Below, in pieces: positions 26,200-35,589 of a stretch of DNA of 64,000 nt. The translations under genes were made by a program, and so were the position numbers. Source of the stretch: Haloechinothrix aidingensis (GTDB lineage: Bacteria > Actinomycetota > Actinomycetes > Mycobacteriales > Pseudonocardiaceae); contig NZ_JACCKD010000005.1 of assembly GCF_013450155.1 (NCBI RefSeq), positions 124,001-188,000 of the forward strand, read 5' to 3'. How positions within the stretch are numbered: position 1 is the stretch's first letter; each line of letters begins with the position of its first letter. The notes below the pieces were generated by a model. It made no database searches, had not been told where the DNA came from, and saw only the letters and a list, made by a program, of their open reading frames with translations.

Positions 26200-27456
26200 T
26201 CAGTTCCCCTGGGACGGCAGGTCGTCGAGCAGTGGGATCGTGTCCGGCGCGCCCACCAGGTGGGCGCGGATCACCGGCGCGTTTCCGTCTCGCAGGCTGG
26301 TCACCGACGCCGTGTTGTAGGTGAACGCTCGCAGGTCCTCGAGGTAGGGCACGAGCGCCGCGGTGACCGGATCCAGTTGCGCGCTGATATCCGTGAGGTC
26401 ACCGAGCGCGGCGCGCGTATCACTGAGAACGGGGCGCAGGTCGGCTGCGACCGGCTTCAGCCGTTCGACCACCGGGTTCGCCTTGTCGATAACGGTATCC
26501 GCCTCCTCCACGGTCGATCTCAGCTGCGCAAGGGCACCTGGCAGGTCGTCGGACGCCTCGCGGACATTGTCCAGAGTGGGATCCAACTGGCCGGACAGCT
26601 CCTGCACCGCATCGGTCGCCCGTCGGAGCTGCGAGGTGAACTCGGGGAGCTGTTGAATGGACTCGTCGAGTGGGTGGCTCCGGTCGCTCAGGACGCTCAG
26701 GCTCTCCTCCAGGTCCGCTGCCAACCGGGTGAGCCTCTCGTTGTCCTCGCCGACGGATCGCGAGATCGTCGCGAGCGCGCTCACCAGCTCGGCCAGCGTG
26801 TCCTGGCGTTCGTGCAGCTCTTCCACGACCGGGCGCAGGTCCCGCATGACCCTGTCGGTGCCCGCGACGCCGCCTGCCAGCTCCTCGCTGGCGTGAGTCA
26901 GCGCGACATCGGCTTCGTTGATCACCGCCGCCAGCGCGTCCCTGGTGTTCTCGTCCAGGTGTTCGGTCACACGGTCGACCGTCACCGGCGTCTCCGTGTT
27001 GCCCACGGGAAGCCGCTGGCCGGCCTCGATGGGTTCGCCGGGGGGACCGCCGGGATCGATGGTGACGTACATCTCGTTCAACGGGCTCTTCGGCCTGAGA
27101 ACGAGGCTGGCGTTGTCGTAGATCCGGTGCTGGGGGTCGACACCCAAGCTGAGAACCGCCTTGCCGTCCTCGCTCACCTCGGATTTCTCGATCGTGCCGA
27201 CCGTCACGCCTGCGATCCGCACCCCCTGACCCTGGCCGGCAGCGACACCGTGCGCTTCGTCGAAGACCGCTTCGAACTGGAAACGGTCGGTCCATGGCCA
27301 GGTGGTCAAGCCCGAGCCCTGATTGTTGACGATCACGACCCCAGAGGTGACGCCGAGCACGATCAGGCACAGGAGGACCAGCGCGTTCCTGCCGAACCGC
27401 GGTTCGGTCCGTACCCGTTGCCAGGTCTTGCGCAGTCGCCCGGTCGCCGTATTCAT
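26200..27456 (-). CDS. mceE: Mce family protein 5 (MceE position)
   Basis: 418 residues with an N-terminal anchor (about 26-46), an Mce/MlaD domain (about 55-145; FDEAHGVAAGQGQGVRIAG, LVLRPKSPLNEMYVTIDPG), and a long helical region. In classic mycobacterial operons the fifth protein is a lipoprotein (LprK type); here no L-x-x-C lipobox exists, so this one is an ordinary membrane-anchored subunit. The ATG overlaps the stop of Mce protein 4 by four bases (27453-27456), and the gap to Mce protein 6 is ten bases. Confidence 0.9.
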   Translation of the reverse strand: MNTATGRLRKTWQRVRTEPRFGRNALVLLCLIVLGVTSGVVIVNNQGSGLTTWPWTDRFQFEAVFDEAHGVAAGQGQGVRIAGVTVGTIEKSEVSEDGKAVLSLGVDPQHRIYDNASLVLRPKSPLNEMYVTIDPGGPPGEPIEAGQRLPVGNTETPVTVDRVTEHLDENTRDALAAVINEADVALTHASEELAGGVAGTDRVMRDLRPVVEELHERQDTLAELVSALATISRSVGEDNERLTRLAADLEESLSVLSDRSHPLDESIQQLPEFTSQLRRATDAVQELSGQLDPTLDNVREASDDLPGALAQLRSTVEEADTVIDKANPVVERLKPVAADLRPVLSDTRAALGDLTDISAQLDPVTAALVPYLEDLRAFTYNTASVTSLRDGNAPVIRAHLVGAPDTIPLLDDLPSQGN

Positions 27457-28766
27457 CGAGCACCTTCCTCACCGATGCCGGCCAGCCGGCCGAAAAGCTG
27501 TTCCAGGTTCACCGGCAGACCCCGAACCGAACCCGGCCCCACCGTCGCGGCCATGCGGAACTGATGACCGTCGGCGTCGAGTGTGCTGATCGACCCGGCC
27601 AGCCCGCTCAATGCGTACGCCAGTGCCTTGTAGAACGGGAAATCCGCACCGCCGCCTTCGTACTTCCCCTCGCCGTGCCACGGCGAGCGAACCGTATCCA
27701 GCACGGGTCCGCGAACCCGGTCGAGTACCGGCCCTCGAACGTCATCGAGCAACGTCGTTGCCCCGTCCACGGTCGGCGCGAGATCCTCCGCCATCGGTTC
27801 CACGTCCTTCAACGTCTCGTTGAGATTCGAGACCAGTGGACGTGCCTGGACCAGCACCGGATCGAGCTGCTCGAGTGCGGCATCCAGCTCCTGCGCGATC
27901 GGCCGAGCAGGGCCTGCGGTAGCCTTCACCTTCTCCAACGTCGTATCCAGCCGGGTGAGGCCCGATTCCGCGGAGTCGAGCGTGGCAGGCAGGGCGTCGA
28001 GCGTTTGCCGCACATCCCCGGAACGGCGCCCCAGAACGTCGCTCGTCTCCGCGAGTCCCTCTAATATGGACTCGAGTTGATGATCGGGTGTATTCAGGGC
28101 CGCCGCAGTATCCTCCAAACCGCTCACAATGGAGGTCAGATCCGTTTCCGGACGCCTACCTTGTGCCGCGCTCAACACATCCGCGGCCGGATCGAGAGTG
28201 TCCGGAGCGCTGTCCAGCAGGTCCTGAAGCGCGGTTCTGCCTTCGTCGTCCAACGCACCCTCGAGGTGCGTGACAGTATCCTGAAGGGCTCCAAGGGTGT
28301 CCGGTTGCAGCTCCCGCGTGATCTTGTCCAGCTCGACGGGCACGGACGTACGCTTCTCCGGGATATCGCCGTCGAAATCTCCGGGATCCCCACCCGGTAT
28401 CAACTCGACGTAGTAGTAGCCACCGAGGATCGTCACCGGCCGTACGCGTGCAGACGGACGCGACCGCAGCTTGTCGTAGTCGTCACTGTCCACCTTGAGT
28501 GTGGCGACGGCACCACCCTCGCCGTCGCGCCGGACATCGGTCACGTCACCGATAGTCACACCGGCCATCCTGACGTCTGTACGGTGAGCGCGAATTCCGT
28601 ACTTGTCCGCGAAATGGACGGTTACCTTGTCACCGGATCTCAACGTCTCGGAGATCGGCTCCTTGAACATGACCAGTGTCCCGACGATCGCCAGGACAAG
28701 GATGAACACCACTCCGAGCACGAAGGGTGATGCGGCCGACCGTTTCAGGTGTACGAACTTCGGCAT
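27453..28766 (-). CDS. mceD: Mce family protein 4 (MceD position)
   Basis: 437 residues from ATG 28766 (a GTG lies one codon earlier, and both overlap the upstream stop). N-terminal anchor about 15-34, Mce domain about 40-125 (FADKYGIRAHRTDVRMAG, VTILGGYYYVELIPGG), then a long helical segment with repeated LD/LE heptad-like patterns, expected to form the tunnel barrel. The ribosome site GGGGGACGGG is strong. Its C-terminus (GPGSVRGLPVNLEQLFG) differs from the Pro-rich tails of proteins 3 and 6. Confidence 0.9.
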   Translation of the reverse strand: MPKFVHLKRSAASPFVLGVVFILVLAIVGTLVMFKEPISETLRSGDKVTVHFADKYGIRAHRTDVRMAGVTIGDVTDVRRDGEGGAVATLKVDSDDYDKLRSRPSARVRPVTILGGYYYVELIPGGDPGDFDGDIPEKRTSVPVELDKITRELQPDTLGALQDTVTHLEGALDDEGRTALQDLLDSAPDTLDPAADVLSAAQGRRPETDLTSIVSGLEDTAAALNTPDHQLESILEGLAETSDVLGRRSGDVRQTLDALPATLDSAESGLTRLDTTLEKVKATAGPARPIAQELDAALEQLDPVLVQARPLVSNLNETLKDVEPMAEDLAPTVDGATTLLDDVRGPVLDRVRGPVLDTVRSPWHGEGKYEGGGADFPFYKALAYALSGLAGSISTLDADGHQFRMAATVGPGSVRGLPVNLEQLFGRLAGIGEEGAR

Positions 28767-30061
28767 CACGACCCGTCCCCCTTCGGTTCGATGAGACCGC
28801 TCTTGCGATCGTTTCCGGCCTCGCCCGGGCCCGGGTACGGGTTGCGCGCCACGGTCGGATCTGATCCGGGCAGCATGCCGGTGGCCGCTGACTCGCCACT
28901 CGGTACGTAGACCAGGCTGAGCCAGTGGCCCGACTCGTCCGAGTTGTCGAGCGTCCGTTTGAGATGCGTGAAGAAGTCGGCGATCTCCGACGAGTACGGC
29001 GCGAGCACCGCGAGCGGGTCCGTCGCCTCGCCGAGGGCCCGGGTGACCTGCGGTGCTACCGGGCGTGCATCCGCCATTACCTCGGTCAGCTCGTCGACAG
29101 CAGGCACCGCCTCGTCCGAGACGGCCGGTAGCCTGTCCAATGGCTGCGGGGCCTCACGCAGCACGCCCCGCAGATCCGGTAGCGCTTGCCCGAGCGCCTC
29201 GCCGCCCGGACGCAACTCGGTCATCGCCGACTCCGTGTGCGCCAACGGCTCGTCCAGCGCTCCAAGCGCGTGCCGGACGTCGCGCAACGTCTGCGGCGCC
29301 TGCGCGATGGATCGCCGCAACGGCTCTCCCCCGTCGACCGCGACCGCCCGCAGGGTAGTACCCAGCTGTCCTGCCAGGTCCGCGATCTGATCCTGCCTCC
29401 CCTCGAACCTGCCTGCCAGCGTGTCGAGATCGCTCAGCAGCCGGGTCACGTCAGCGCCGTCGTCGACGGCCAAGGAGCGCGAGACGGTGGCGAGGTCGGG
29501 TAGCGCTTCCGGTAGTCCCTCGATCGCATCGCTGATGTTTCGCTCGTGCCCGGAGAAGCCGGTACCCGTTTCCCGGAGGAACGAACCGAGGGACTCCCGA
29601 GTGGGTTCGTCCAGGACTTCGAGGAGCTCCGTGACGTCCCGGGCCCCACCGGTCTCCGTCGCGGCTAGCACCTGGCCGGGCTGGATCTTCCCGGCGTCCG
29701 GGGTGCCGGGGTTGAGTTCGACGTACTTGGCACCCAGCGCCGAGCGAGCGCCGACCGACGCCGTTCGTGCCTCGGCATTGCGGTAGACCGTGTCGATCTC
29801 CGTGAGCTCGAGCTCGGCGATCGCCCGGCCGTCTTCGTACGAGACCTCGCTGACCCTGCCCACGCGCACGCCGCCGACCCGGACATCGTCGTCCTCGCGG
29901 AGCGTTCCGACATCGTTGAAGGCGGTCTTGACCGTCATCTCGGTCGTCCCCGGCAGGCCGCCCGTAGCGTTCACGCTGAACACGACAGCTGCGGCGAAGA
30001 CCGTGATGACGGCCGTTCCCACCACAAGGGAACGCCGCCACTGCTTCTCACGCCGCGTCAT
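28766..30061 (-). CDS. mceC: Mce family protein 3 (MceC position)
   Basis: 431 residues from ATG 30061, overlapping the upstream stop as TGATG. Anchor about 13-30, Mce domain about 35-120 (TAFNDVGTLREDDDVRVGG, SALGAKYVELNPGTPDAG), followed by an extended helical part and a tail with ARNPYPGPGEAG resembling that of Mce protein 6. Part of the hexameric lipid-import tunnel with the neighbouring Mce proteins. Confidence 0.9.
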   Translation of the reverse strand: MTRREKQWRRSLVVGTAVITVFAAAVVFSVNATGGLPGTTEMTVKTAFNDVGTLREDDDVRVGGVRVGRVSEVSYEDGRAIAELELTEIDTVYRNAEARTASVGARSALGAKYVELNPGTPDAGKIQPGQVLAATETGGARDVTELLEVLDEPTRESLGSFLRETGTGFSGHERNISDAIEGLPEALPDLATVSRSLAVDDGADVTRLLSDLDTLAGRFEGRQDQIADLAGQLGTTLRAVAVDGGEPLRRSIAQAPQTLRDVRHALGALDEPLAHTESAMTELRPGGEALGQALPDLRGVLREAPQPLDRLPAVSDEAVPAVDELTEVMADARPVAPQVTRALGEATDPLAVLAPYSSEIADFFTHLKRTLDNSDESGHWLSLVYVPSGESAATGMLPGSDPTVARNPYPGPGEAGNDRKSGLIEPKGDGS

Positions 30062-31485
30062 CACTGCCCACCTCCGATCAAGAGCTCCAACGCGCCGGCT
30101 TCCTGCTCCCGGCTCAAGCCGGTCGCGCCGCCTCCCTCGTCGTCCTGCGGAGCCAGGAGTCCGTGTGACTGGGAGGGCTCCTGAGTATCCGGCATACCGG
30201 ACAGCAGATCGTCCACGTTCTGCTGCTCGTCGTCCTGGTCGCCGGATTCCTGCTCGCCTGCCGTGCCGGTCAGCTGCGGTAGCAGCATCTCGGCCATCTG
30301 CGGACTGACCACGAGCTGGCCGCGGAAGTAGTGCGAGATCCCGTCATGGCCGTTCGTGGCCAGCGCCCAGTACCGGATGAAGTCGAGAACATCACCGATG
30401 CTTCCCGCGAGCGAGTCCACGATCGGCTGTGCGTCCGACGCCACGGACCGCAGGTCGGGCGAGGCCTGGCGCAGTTGGGCCGTCACCGGTCGGGCCTCGG
30501 ACAGCAGCTCCTCCCCACGGTCGAGGACCGGTTTTGTGCTGGCGAGCGCGGGAGTCGCGGAGTTCGCGAACGACTCCACCTCGGCGCTGAGCTCTTCGAG
30601 GTCGTCGGTCGTGGGCCGCAGCGCTTCGAGTGTCGGAGTGGTCTGTTCCGCGGTACCGGCGAGCCTGCCCAGCACGTTTCGCGCTTCGGCGAGCGTGCCC
30701 GGCAGCTGCGTCAGTGTATCCCTGAGGTGGCGCTGCTCCTCAGCGGTCACGGCGGTCAGCTGCGAGGTGGCCTCGACGAGCGCATCGAGCGTGCCGCCCT
30801 GCTCATCCGCGAGCGCGCCTGCGACGGGCTCGACACGATCGACGACGTCGCCGAGGAGCTCGTTCTGCTCCTTCAGGATGTTCACCAGCCTCCCGGTGTC
30901 TTCCATCGCCGGGGCCAGCGCCTCGATAGTGGCGTCGAGGTTCTCTCCCTGGCCGTCCATGCCACGACCGAGGGCGGTGATCAGCGCGGCGAGCGCCTGG
31001 CCCGTCGGTTGGTCGATCGTGTTGAGCACCTGGTCCAGCTGCGCGGCCTGATCGTTCTGGCTTACCGGGAGGATGTCGCCGTCGTTCAACGTCCGGGACG
31101 AAGGGGAGCCCCTGTCCAGATCGACGTAGTACTCACCGAGCAGGCTGGATGCGCGAACCGTAGCTGTGGCGTCTTCGTAAACCGGTAGGGCGTCGTTGGT
31201 CAGGTGCAGCGTTACGCGCGCCAGCTTCGTCGACTTCTCGCCGCCGGCAACCCCCATCTCGACGATCTCACCCACCGGGACCCCGTCGACCTTCACGTCG
31301 AGGCCGGCCATGAGCGGGCTCGCGTCACGGAACTCGGCACCGACCAGTATCCCGTCACGCTCGCCGGTGTCGACCGTCGCCCAGCCGGCACTGCCGAGGA
31401 CGACCACGAGCGCGAGAGCGACGATGCGAGTCACCGAGGCGCGGCCGCGCAGCATCGGCATGGTCGAGCGAGCTGGACGTCTCAC
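30061..31485 (-). CDS. mceB: Mce family protein 2 (MceB position)
   Basis: 474 residues from GTG 31485, chosen because it overlaps the previous stop as GTGA and has GGGAG upstream; an internal ATG at 31461 is the alternative. Anchor about 16-36, Mce domain about 45-130 (FRDASPLMAGLDVKVDGVP, ASSLLGEYYVDLDRG), long helical region, and an unusually long Glu/Gln/Asp-rich C-terminal tail (EQESGDQDDEQQNVDDL) of about 70 residues. It is the longest Mce protein of the set. Confidence 0.9.
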   Translation of the reverse strand: MRRPARSTMPMLRGRASVTRIVALALVVVLGSAGWATVDTGERDGILVGAEFRDASPLMAGLDVKVDGVPVGEIVEMGVAGGEKSTKLARVTLHLTNDALPVYEDATATVRASSLLGEYYVDLDRGSPSSRTLNDGDILPVSQNDQAAQLDQVLNTIDQPTGQALAALITALGRGMDGQGENLDATIEALAPAMEDTGRLVNILKEQNELLGDVVDRVEPVAGALADEQGGTLDALVEATSQLTAVTAEEQRHLRDTLTQLPGTLAEARNVLGRLAGTAEQTTPTLEALRPTTDDLEELSAEVESFANSATPALASTKPVLDRGEELLSEARPVTAQLRQASPDLRSVASDAQPIVDSLAGSIGDVLDFIRYWALATNGHDGISHYFRGQLVVSPQMAEMLLPQLTGTAGEQESGDQDDEQQNVDDLLSGMPDTQEPSQSHGLLAPQDDEGGGATGLSREQEAGALELLIGGGQ

Positions 31486-32714
31486 CGGACACCACTCCCT
31501 TGCGCGTCGCGCCACGGTTGCCCCACCAGCGCTCCGGGTGCGGGCTGGCGATTCGACTCGAAACCCGGTGGCACGACTCCGGGGTTCACCCCGGGCGTCA
31601 TCGCGCCACCCAGCACGTTGAACCGGGCGTAGTGCCCGGTACCGGTATAGTTACCGGCCGCCGAGTTCCAGTTCGTGAATACCCCTGCCGCCTCCGGCGT
31701 GTAGGGGCGCAGGAAGTCCAGCGGTTCGAGCAGGCCCTCGACAACGGCCTCCGTGCCCGGAAGCACGTCACGTGCCGAGTCGAGCATCGCGGGCGTACCC
31801 GCCAGTGCCTCGTCGGCCGATCGCAGCGTCGGCCGTAGTCGGTCCATAACCGGCCGCAGCTCCGTCAGCACCGGCTCCAGGTTCCGCGCCACCGACGGCA
31901 GCCGGTCGGTCGCCGGTTCGAGCTCCTCGAGCAACGGGGATGCCTCGTCGACGACACCGGGCACCTTCCCGAGCGTGTCGTCCGCACGCTCGACTGTCTC
32001 GGGGAGCTTCTCCAGGGATTGCCCCAGCTTCTGCCGCTCCTCCGCGACGTCCGCGGAGAGCTGAGAGAGGTTCTGTACGATCGCCCGAACCTTGCCGTCG
32101 TCAGCGGCGAGCGTGCCGGTCATATCGTTCAGCTGGGAGACGATCTGCGAGATCGCCTCGCCGTCTGCTCCGATACCCTTCAACACCTCGCCGAGTGCCT
32201 GGAGAGCGGGGCCCGCCGACTCCAGCGTCGCCTGAAGGTCTTGCTCGTGCCCGCCCACCGTGGTGTTCAGACTACTGATCAGCGAGTTCAGGCGTTCCCG
32301 AGTCGGCTCATCGAGCGCCGCCAGGACCTGGTCGACCTCCATCGGTTCGGGCATCTTCCCCTTGAGCATCCCGCCTGCCGGTATCGTGGCATTCTCTTGT
32401 GGACCGTCGTGCACCTCGACGAAGCGCTCTCCCACAAGGGACTTCCATTTCACCGTGACCTTCGCCCCGTCGTGCAACGGCGCGTGGCTGCCATCGATCT
32501 CGAGCGTCAGCCGGGCGTGCCCGTCCTGCGCACGGACATCGGCCAACGAACCCGACCGGAACCCGTCGATCAACACCGGGCTACCGCTGTTGAGGTTGGT
32601 GGCCGTCGGCAGAACGACGTCGACGGTGTAGTCCTCGTCGTTGGCCAGCGACACGCCGCCGACCGCCGCAGCCACCAGCGCAGCGACCCCCACAAGTACC
32701 GCGATCCGTCTCAT
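31482..32714 (-). CDS. mceA: Mce family protein 1 (MceA position)
   Basis: 410 residues: a short N-terminal hydrophobic anchor (about 4-23), then an Mce/MlaD domain (VLPTATNLNSGSPVLIDG, VKWKSLVGERFVEVHDG), a helical stretch, and a C-terminal domain ending in a Pro/Gly-rich tail (PGVNPGVVPPG). First Mce subunit after the ATPase, three bases from it. Expected to sit with five partners as a heterohexamer beneath the outer mycolate-type envelope, guiding lipids or sterols inward. Confidence 0.9.
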   Translation of the reverse strand: MRRIAVLVGVAALVAAAVGGVSLANDEDYTVDVVLPTATNLNSGSPVLIDGFRSGSLADVRAQDGHARLTLEIDGSHAPLHDGAKVTVKWKSLVGERFVEVHDGPQENATIPAGGMLKGKMPEPMEVDQVLAALDEPTRERLNSLISSLNTTVGGHEQDLQATLESAGPALQALGEVLKGIGADGEAISQIVSQLNDMTGTLAADDGKVRAIVQNLSQLSADVAEERQKLGQSLEKLPETVERADDTLGKVPGVVDEASPLLEELEPATDRLPSVARNLEPVLTELRPVMDRLRPTLRSADEALAGTPAMLDSARDVLPGTEAVVEGLLEPLDFLRPYTPEAAGVFTNWNSAAGNYTGTGHYARFNVLGGAMTPGVNPGVVPPGFESNRQPAPGALVGQPWRDAQGSGVR

Positions 32715-32717
32715 AGC

Positions 32718-33575
32718 TCAGTCCATCCCCAGAGGGCCTGCCGATGCTCCGGAAAGGAACTGTCGAACGAACGGATCCTCGCTGCCGAACGCACTGCTGG
32801 CATCACCGTAGTGGACCACGTTTCCCTTCCACAGAACGCCGACGTAGTCACTGACCTTCTTCGCGCTCTGGATGTCGTGTGTGACGACGAGATAGGTACC
32901 GCCGTGCTCGCGGTGAATGTCGAGTATCAGGTCGCACAGCAGGCTGGTACGGACGGGGTCCAGTCCCGAGTCGGGCTCGTCGAACAACACGATCTGGGGC
33001 TTCATCACGAGGGCCCTGGCGAAACCGGCTCGCTTGCGCATGCCCCCGGACAGCTCCCCCGGGTACTTGTCGATCGCCTCTTCGAGGCCGACTTCCTTGA
33101 TGTGGGACATGACCGTGTGCTCGATCTCGTCCTCAGCCCTGTCGGTGTGCTTCCGCAACGGGAATGCCACGTTGTCGTAGATGTTCATGGACCCGAAGAG
33201 AGCACCGTCCTGGAACAGCACGCCGAACTTCTTCCGGATCTCGTAACGCTCGCTCTCGCTGATTCCCCAGATGTTGCGCCCGAAGACGAGTACCTCGCCT
33301 TCATCCGGCTCGAGCAGCCCGACGAGGTGTTTGATCAGCACGCTCTTGCCCGTACCCGACGGCCCGAGAATGGTCGTGATCGCCTCGTCGGCGAAGTCCA
33401 GACTCAATCCCTTCATGACGGCCGAGTCGCCGAACGCCTTGTGCAAGTTCCGAACCTGCATGCTGTTACCGTCGGCGTCGCCGTGCGAACCGTTGTCCGT
33501 CCGGTCCCTGCGACCACCGTCCGGTGCGGTCCCCGTGACGGGCCGCTCGCCACGGGCAAAGATCTTCTCCAGCAT
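32718..33575 (-). CDS. mceG: Mce-associated ABC ATPase (MceG/Mkl type)
   Basis: 285 residues. Walker A is G71-S78 (GPSGTGKS), Q-loop Q122, signature LSGGM at 175-179, Walker B IVLFDEPD with E200, and switch H233. The closest family is MlaF/Mkl/MceG, which energises YrbE permeases; the fixed pattern ELSGGMRKRAGFARALVM is typical. A 38-residue polar extension precedes the conserved core, but the chosen ATG has GAGGGAG upstream. In M. tuberculosis MceG is encoded away from the mce operons; here it lies between the permease and Mce genes. Confidence 0.93.
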   Translation of the reverse strand: MLEKIFARGERPVTGTAPDGGRRDRTDNGSHGDADGNSMQVRNLHKAFGDSAVMKGLSLDFADEAITTILGPSGTGKSVLIKHLVGLLEPDEGEVLVFGRNIWGISESERYEIRKKFGVLFQDGALFGSMNIYDNVAFPLRKHTDRAEDEIEHTVMSHIKEVGLEEAIDKYPGELSGGMRKRAGFARALVMKPQIVLFDEPDSGLDPVRTSLLCDLILDIHREHGGTYLVVTHDIQSAKKVSDYVGVLWKGNVVHYGDASSAFGSEDPFVRQFLSGASAGPLGMD

Positions 33576-33604
33576 GAAATGGCTCCCTCAGGGTTCCCGC
33601 GACT

Positions 33605-34486
33605 CTAATTTGCTATGGGAGCGTTCGGGTCGACGCCCCATAGGAACTGCGTCATCAGTAATCCGACAACGTGGATCAACAGCAGGTTGAGTATCATCGA
33701 CTTCGCCGTGTTCTTGCCCACTCCTACCGGCCCACCCGTAGCCGTGTACCCGTAGTAGCACGAGACAAATATGACCACAGTGGCCATAGCCATGACCTTG
33801 ACCAGGGAGAACGTCAGGTCGACCGGATTCTGGAAGAGCCAGAAAACGAACTCGTACGTACCTTCCGACACGCCGCTGAGCATGTAGACGTTGACCAGGT
33901 AGGCGCCCGCATACGCAACACCCACGCCGACGAGGAACAGGAACGGGACCGCGATCCAGGCGGCGAGTATGCGCGTACCCACGAGGTAGCTTCTGGACTT
34001 TACTCCCATGACCTCCATGGCGTCGATCTCTTCCGCGATCCGCATGGAACCGATCTCGGCGACGAACCCGCATCCCACTTTCGCGGCGAAGATGTAGCCG
34101 AACATGTACGGCACCATCTCGCGCAACAGGCACCACGCGCTGAACGCGCCGGAGTACAGGGGAGCCCCGAGCTGGTCGAAGAAGTACTTGCCCTCCAAAC
34201 CACACTGGTATCCCATGACGAACTGCATCATCCAGATGATGAGTCCGCTGGAGAGTATGAGAATGGCTGCCTGACTGAGGATCTCTCCACTGTGATGCCG
34301 GAGGTCCGGCAGGGAGCGAAGCACCTGCCCGGAGAACCGGATGATCTCTCCGCCTGTGGTCAGGGCGGCACGCACGTGGCGCCCCACCCCGGACGGGGTG
34401 ACATCCACGTACGCGGCATTCCGGTGCGCCCCGTCCCGTTCGGGTTGCCGGTCGTCACCGTCTCCGTGCCGCACTGCGCGCGTCAT
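33605..34486 (-). CDS. yrbEB: MlaE/YrbE permease 2
   Basis: 293 residues with the MlaE permease pattern: an amphipathic N-terminal part and five or six membrane helices, with the cytoplasmic signature EIGSMRIAEEIDAMEVMGV that couples to the ATPase. With YrbE permease 1 it forms the heterodimeric membrane domain of the Mce importer. It lies 12 bases after permease 1 and 29 bases before the ATPase gene. Confidence 0.93.
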   Translation of the reverse strand: MTRAVRHGDGDDRQPERDGAHRNAAYVDVTPSGVGRHVRAALTTGGEIIRFSGQVLRSLPDLRHHSGEILSQAAILILSSGLIIWMMQFVMGYQCGLEGKYFFDQLGAPLYSGAFSAWCLLREMVPYMFGYIFAAKVGCGFVAEIGSMRIAEEIDAMEVMGVKSRSYLVGTRILAAWIAVPFLFLVGVGVAYAGAYLVNVYMLSGVSEGTYEFVFWLFQNPVDLTFSLVKVMAMATVVIFVSCYYGYTATGGPVGVGKNTAKSMILNLLLIHVVGLLMTQFLWGVDPNAPIAN

Positions 34487-34498
34487 AGTCGCCGATCC

Positions 34499-35362
34499 TC
34501 ACTTGAATACCATCATGTCGGGGTTCAGGCCGAGAAGTATGGTCGTGAACACCGCGTTGAAAATCCAGATGGCCGCGAACGCGATCACTACGGCCTGGTT
34601 CACCGCCCTACCGACGCCGATCGGCCCGCCTCCGGCCGCGTAGCCCTTGTAACAACACACGACGCCGATGATGAGCCCGAACAGCGACGTCTTCACGACG
34701 CTGGCCCATACGTCCGTCGTCGTCGCGTTGGCGAAGAACTGCGAGTAGAAGCCTGCCGCGCTCGCTCCACGGATCGTCACGGCGCCGATGAAGATGCCGA
34801 CGACACCGAATACGAGGGATACCAGGTTGAACAACCCGGTCACGATCGTCATGGCGACGACTCGTGGTACCACCAGCATCCTGATCGGATCGACGCCCAG
34901 TACCTCCATCGCGTCGATCTCGTCCCGGACACGCCGCGCACCGAGGTCCGCGGTAATGGCGGTGCCCATCACGCCGGCGATCACCATGGCATTGATCCAC
35001 GGCGCGAACTCCCGGATGCTCCCCAGGACCGCCAGACCGCCGAGACGCTCCGGTACGCCGAGGAGGGTGGTCAGGTGTCCCGCCTGGATGCCGGCCGCAC
35101 CGAGCCCGAACACCGTCGTCGAGACGATCAACGGGAACCAGCACAGCTTGAGTGTCAGGAAGATCTGGTCACGCACCTCGCCCCAGTAGCCGATGGGATG
35201 ACGAACGGCCGACCAAAGGGTCCGTCCACCGAACATCACCATCGCGCCCGCCTCAGCGACCGGGACCGCGGCCGAACGCATCAACCGTCCCGACCGCCTG
35301 CGCGCGGGTGCCGAGGGTTGCTCTTCGCCTTGTTGCTCCGCGGTATCAGCGGGCGAAGTCAT
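34499..35362 (-). CDS. yrbEA: MlaE/YrbE permease 1
   Basis: 287 residues from ATG 35362 with a GGGAGGG ribosome site; the open frame continues upstream but is non-coding. Membrane helices of the MlaE fold and the coupling signature RVRDEIDAMEVLGVDPIR are present. First gene of the Mce operon, which then runs without a real gap to 21193 (two permeases, ATPase, six Mce proteins, RND transporter, foldase). Confidence 0.93.
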   Translation of the reverse strand: MTSPADTAEQQGEEQPSAPARRRSGRLMRSAAVPVAEAGAMVMFGGRTLWSAVRHPIGYWGEVRDQIFLTLKLCWFPLIVSTTVFGLGAAGIQAGHLTTLLGVPERLGGLAVLGSIREFAPWINAMVIAGVMGTAITADLGARRVRDEIDAMEVLGVDPIRMLVVPRVVAMTIVTGLFNLVSLVFGVVGIFIGAVTIRGASAAGFYSQFFANATTTDVWASVVKTSLFGLIIGVVCCYKGYAAGGGPIGVGRAVNQAVVIAFAAIWIFNAVFTTILLGLNPDMMVFK

Positions 35363-35398
35363 AGAACCCTCCCACGGTGTTCCGTACCGTCTGTCCTC

Positions 35399-35428
35399 TG
35401 ATGCCTGGTCGTGTGATGCCTGGTCGTG
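35399..35428. repeat. Perfect 15-base tandem repeat
   Basis: TGATGCCTGGTCGTG occurs twice without spacer (35399-35413 and 35414-35428), 37 bases upstream of the first Mce-operon start, so it lies in the likely 5' leader. Spacing of 15 bases is not a full number of helical turns. It may be a paired binding site or a slippage duplication. Confidence 0.75.
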
Positions 35429-35431
35429 CCC

Positions 35432-35445
35432 GTACGGCGCCGTAC
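35432..35445. promoter_or_regulatory. 14-base perfect palindrome
   Basis: GTACGGCGCCGTAC, right beside the tandem repeat. Could be a dimeric regulator site or a short leader hairpin. GC-rich 14-base palindromes can arise by chance in this DNA, so support is modest. Confidence 0.3.
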
Positions 35446-35589
35446 AGGGCACAGGAGAGGCGTCCGGCGCGCGTGAGGCCGTACTCGGAAGGCGCCCCAC
35501 CTACCTCGGCGCGTGCGGTACGAGATGCCTCCTACCCGGTCCACTCCACCGCCTCTCACCGGTGGCCATGTCTCAGTGTGTGCTTAATT

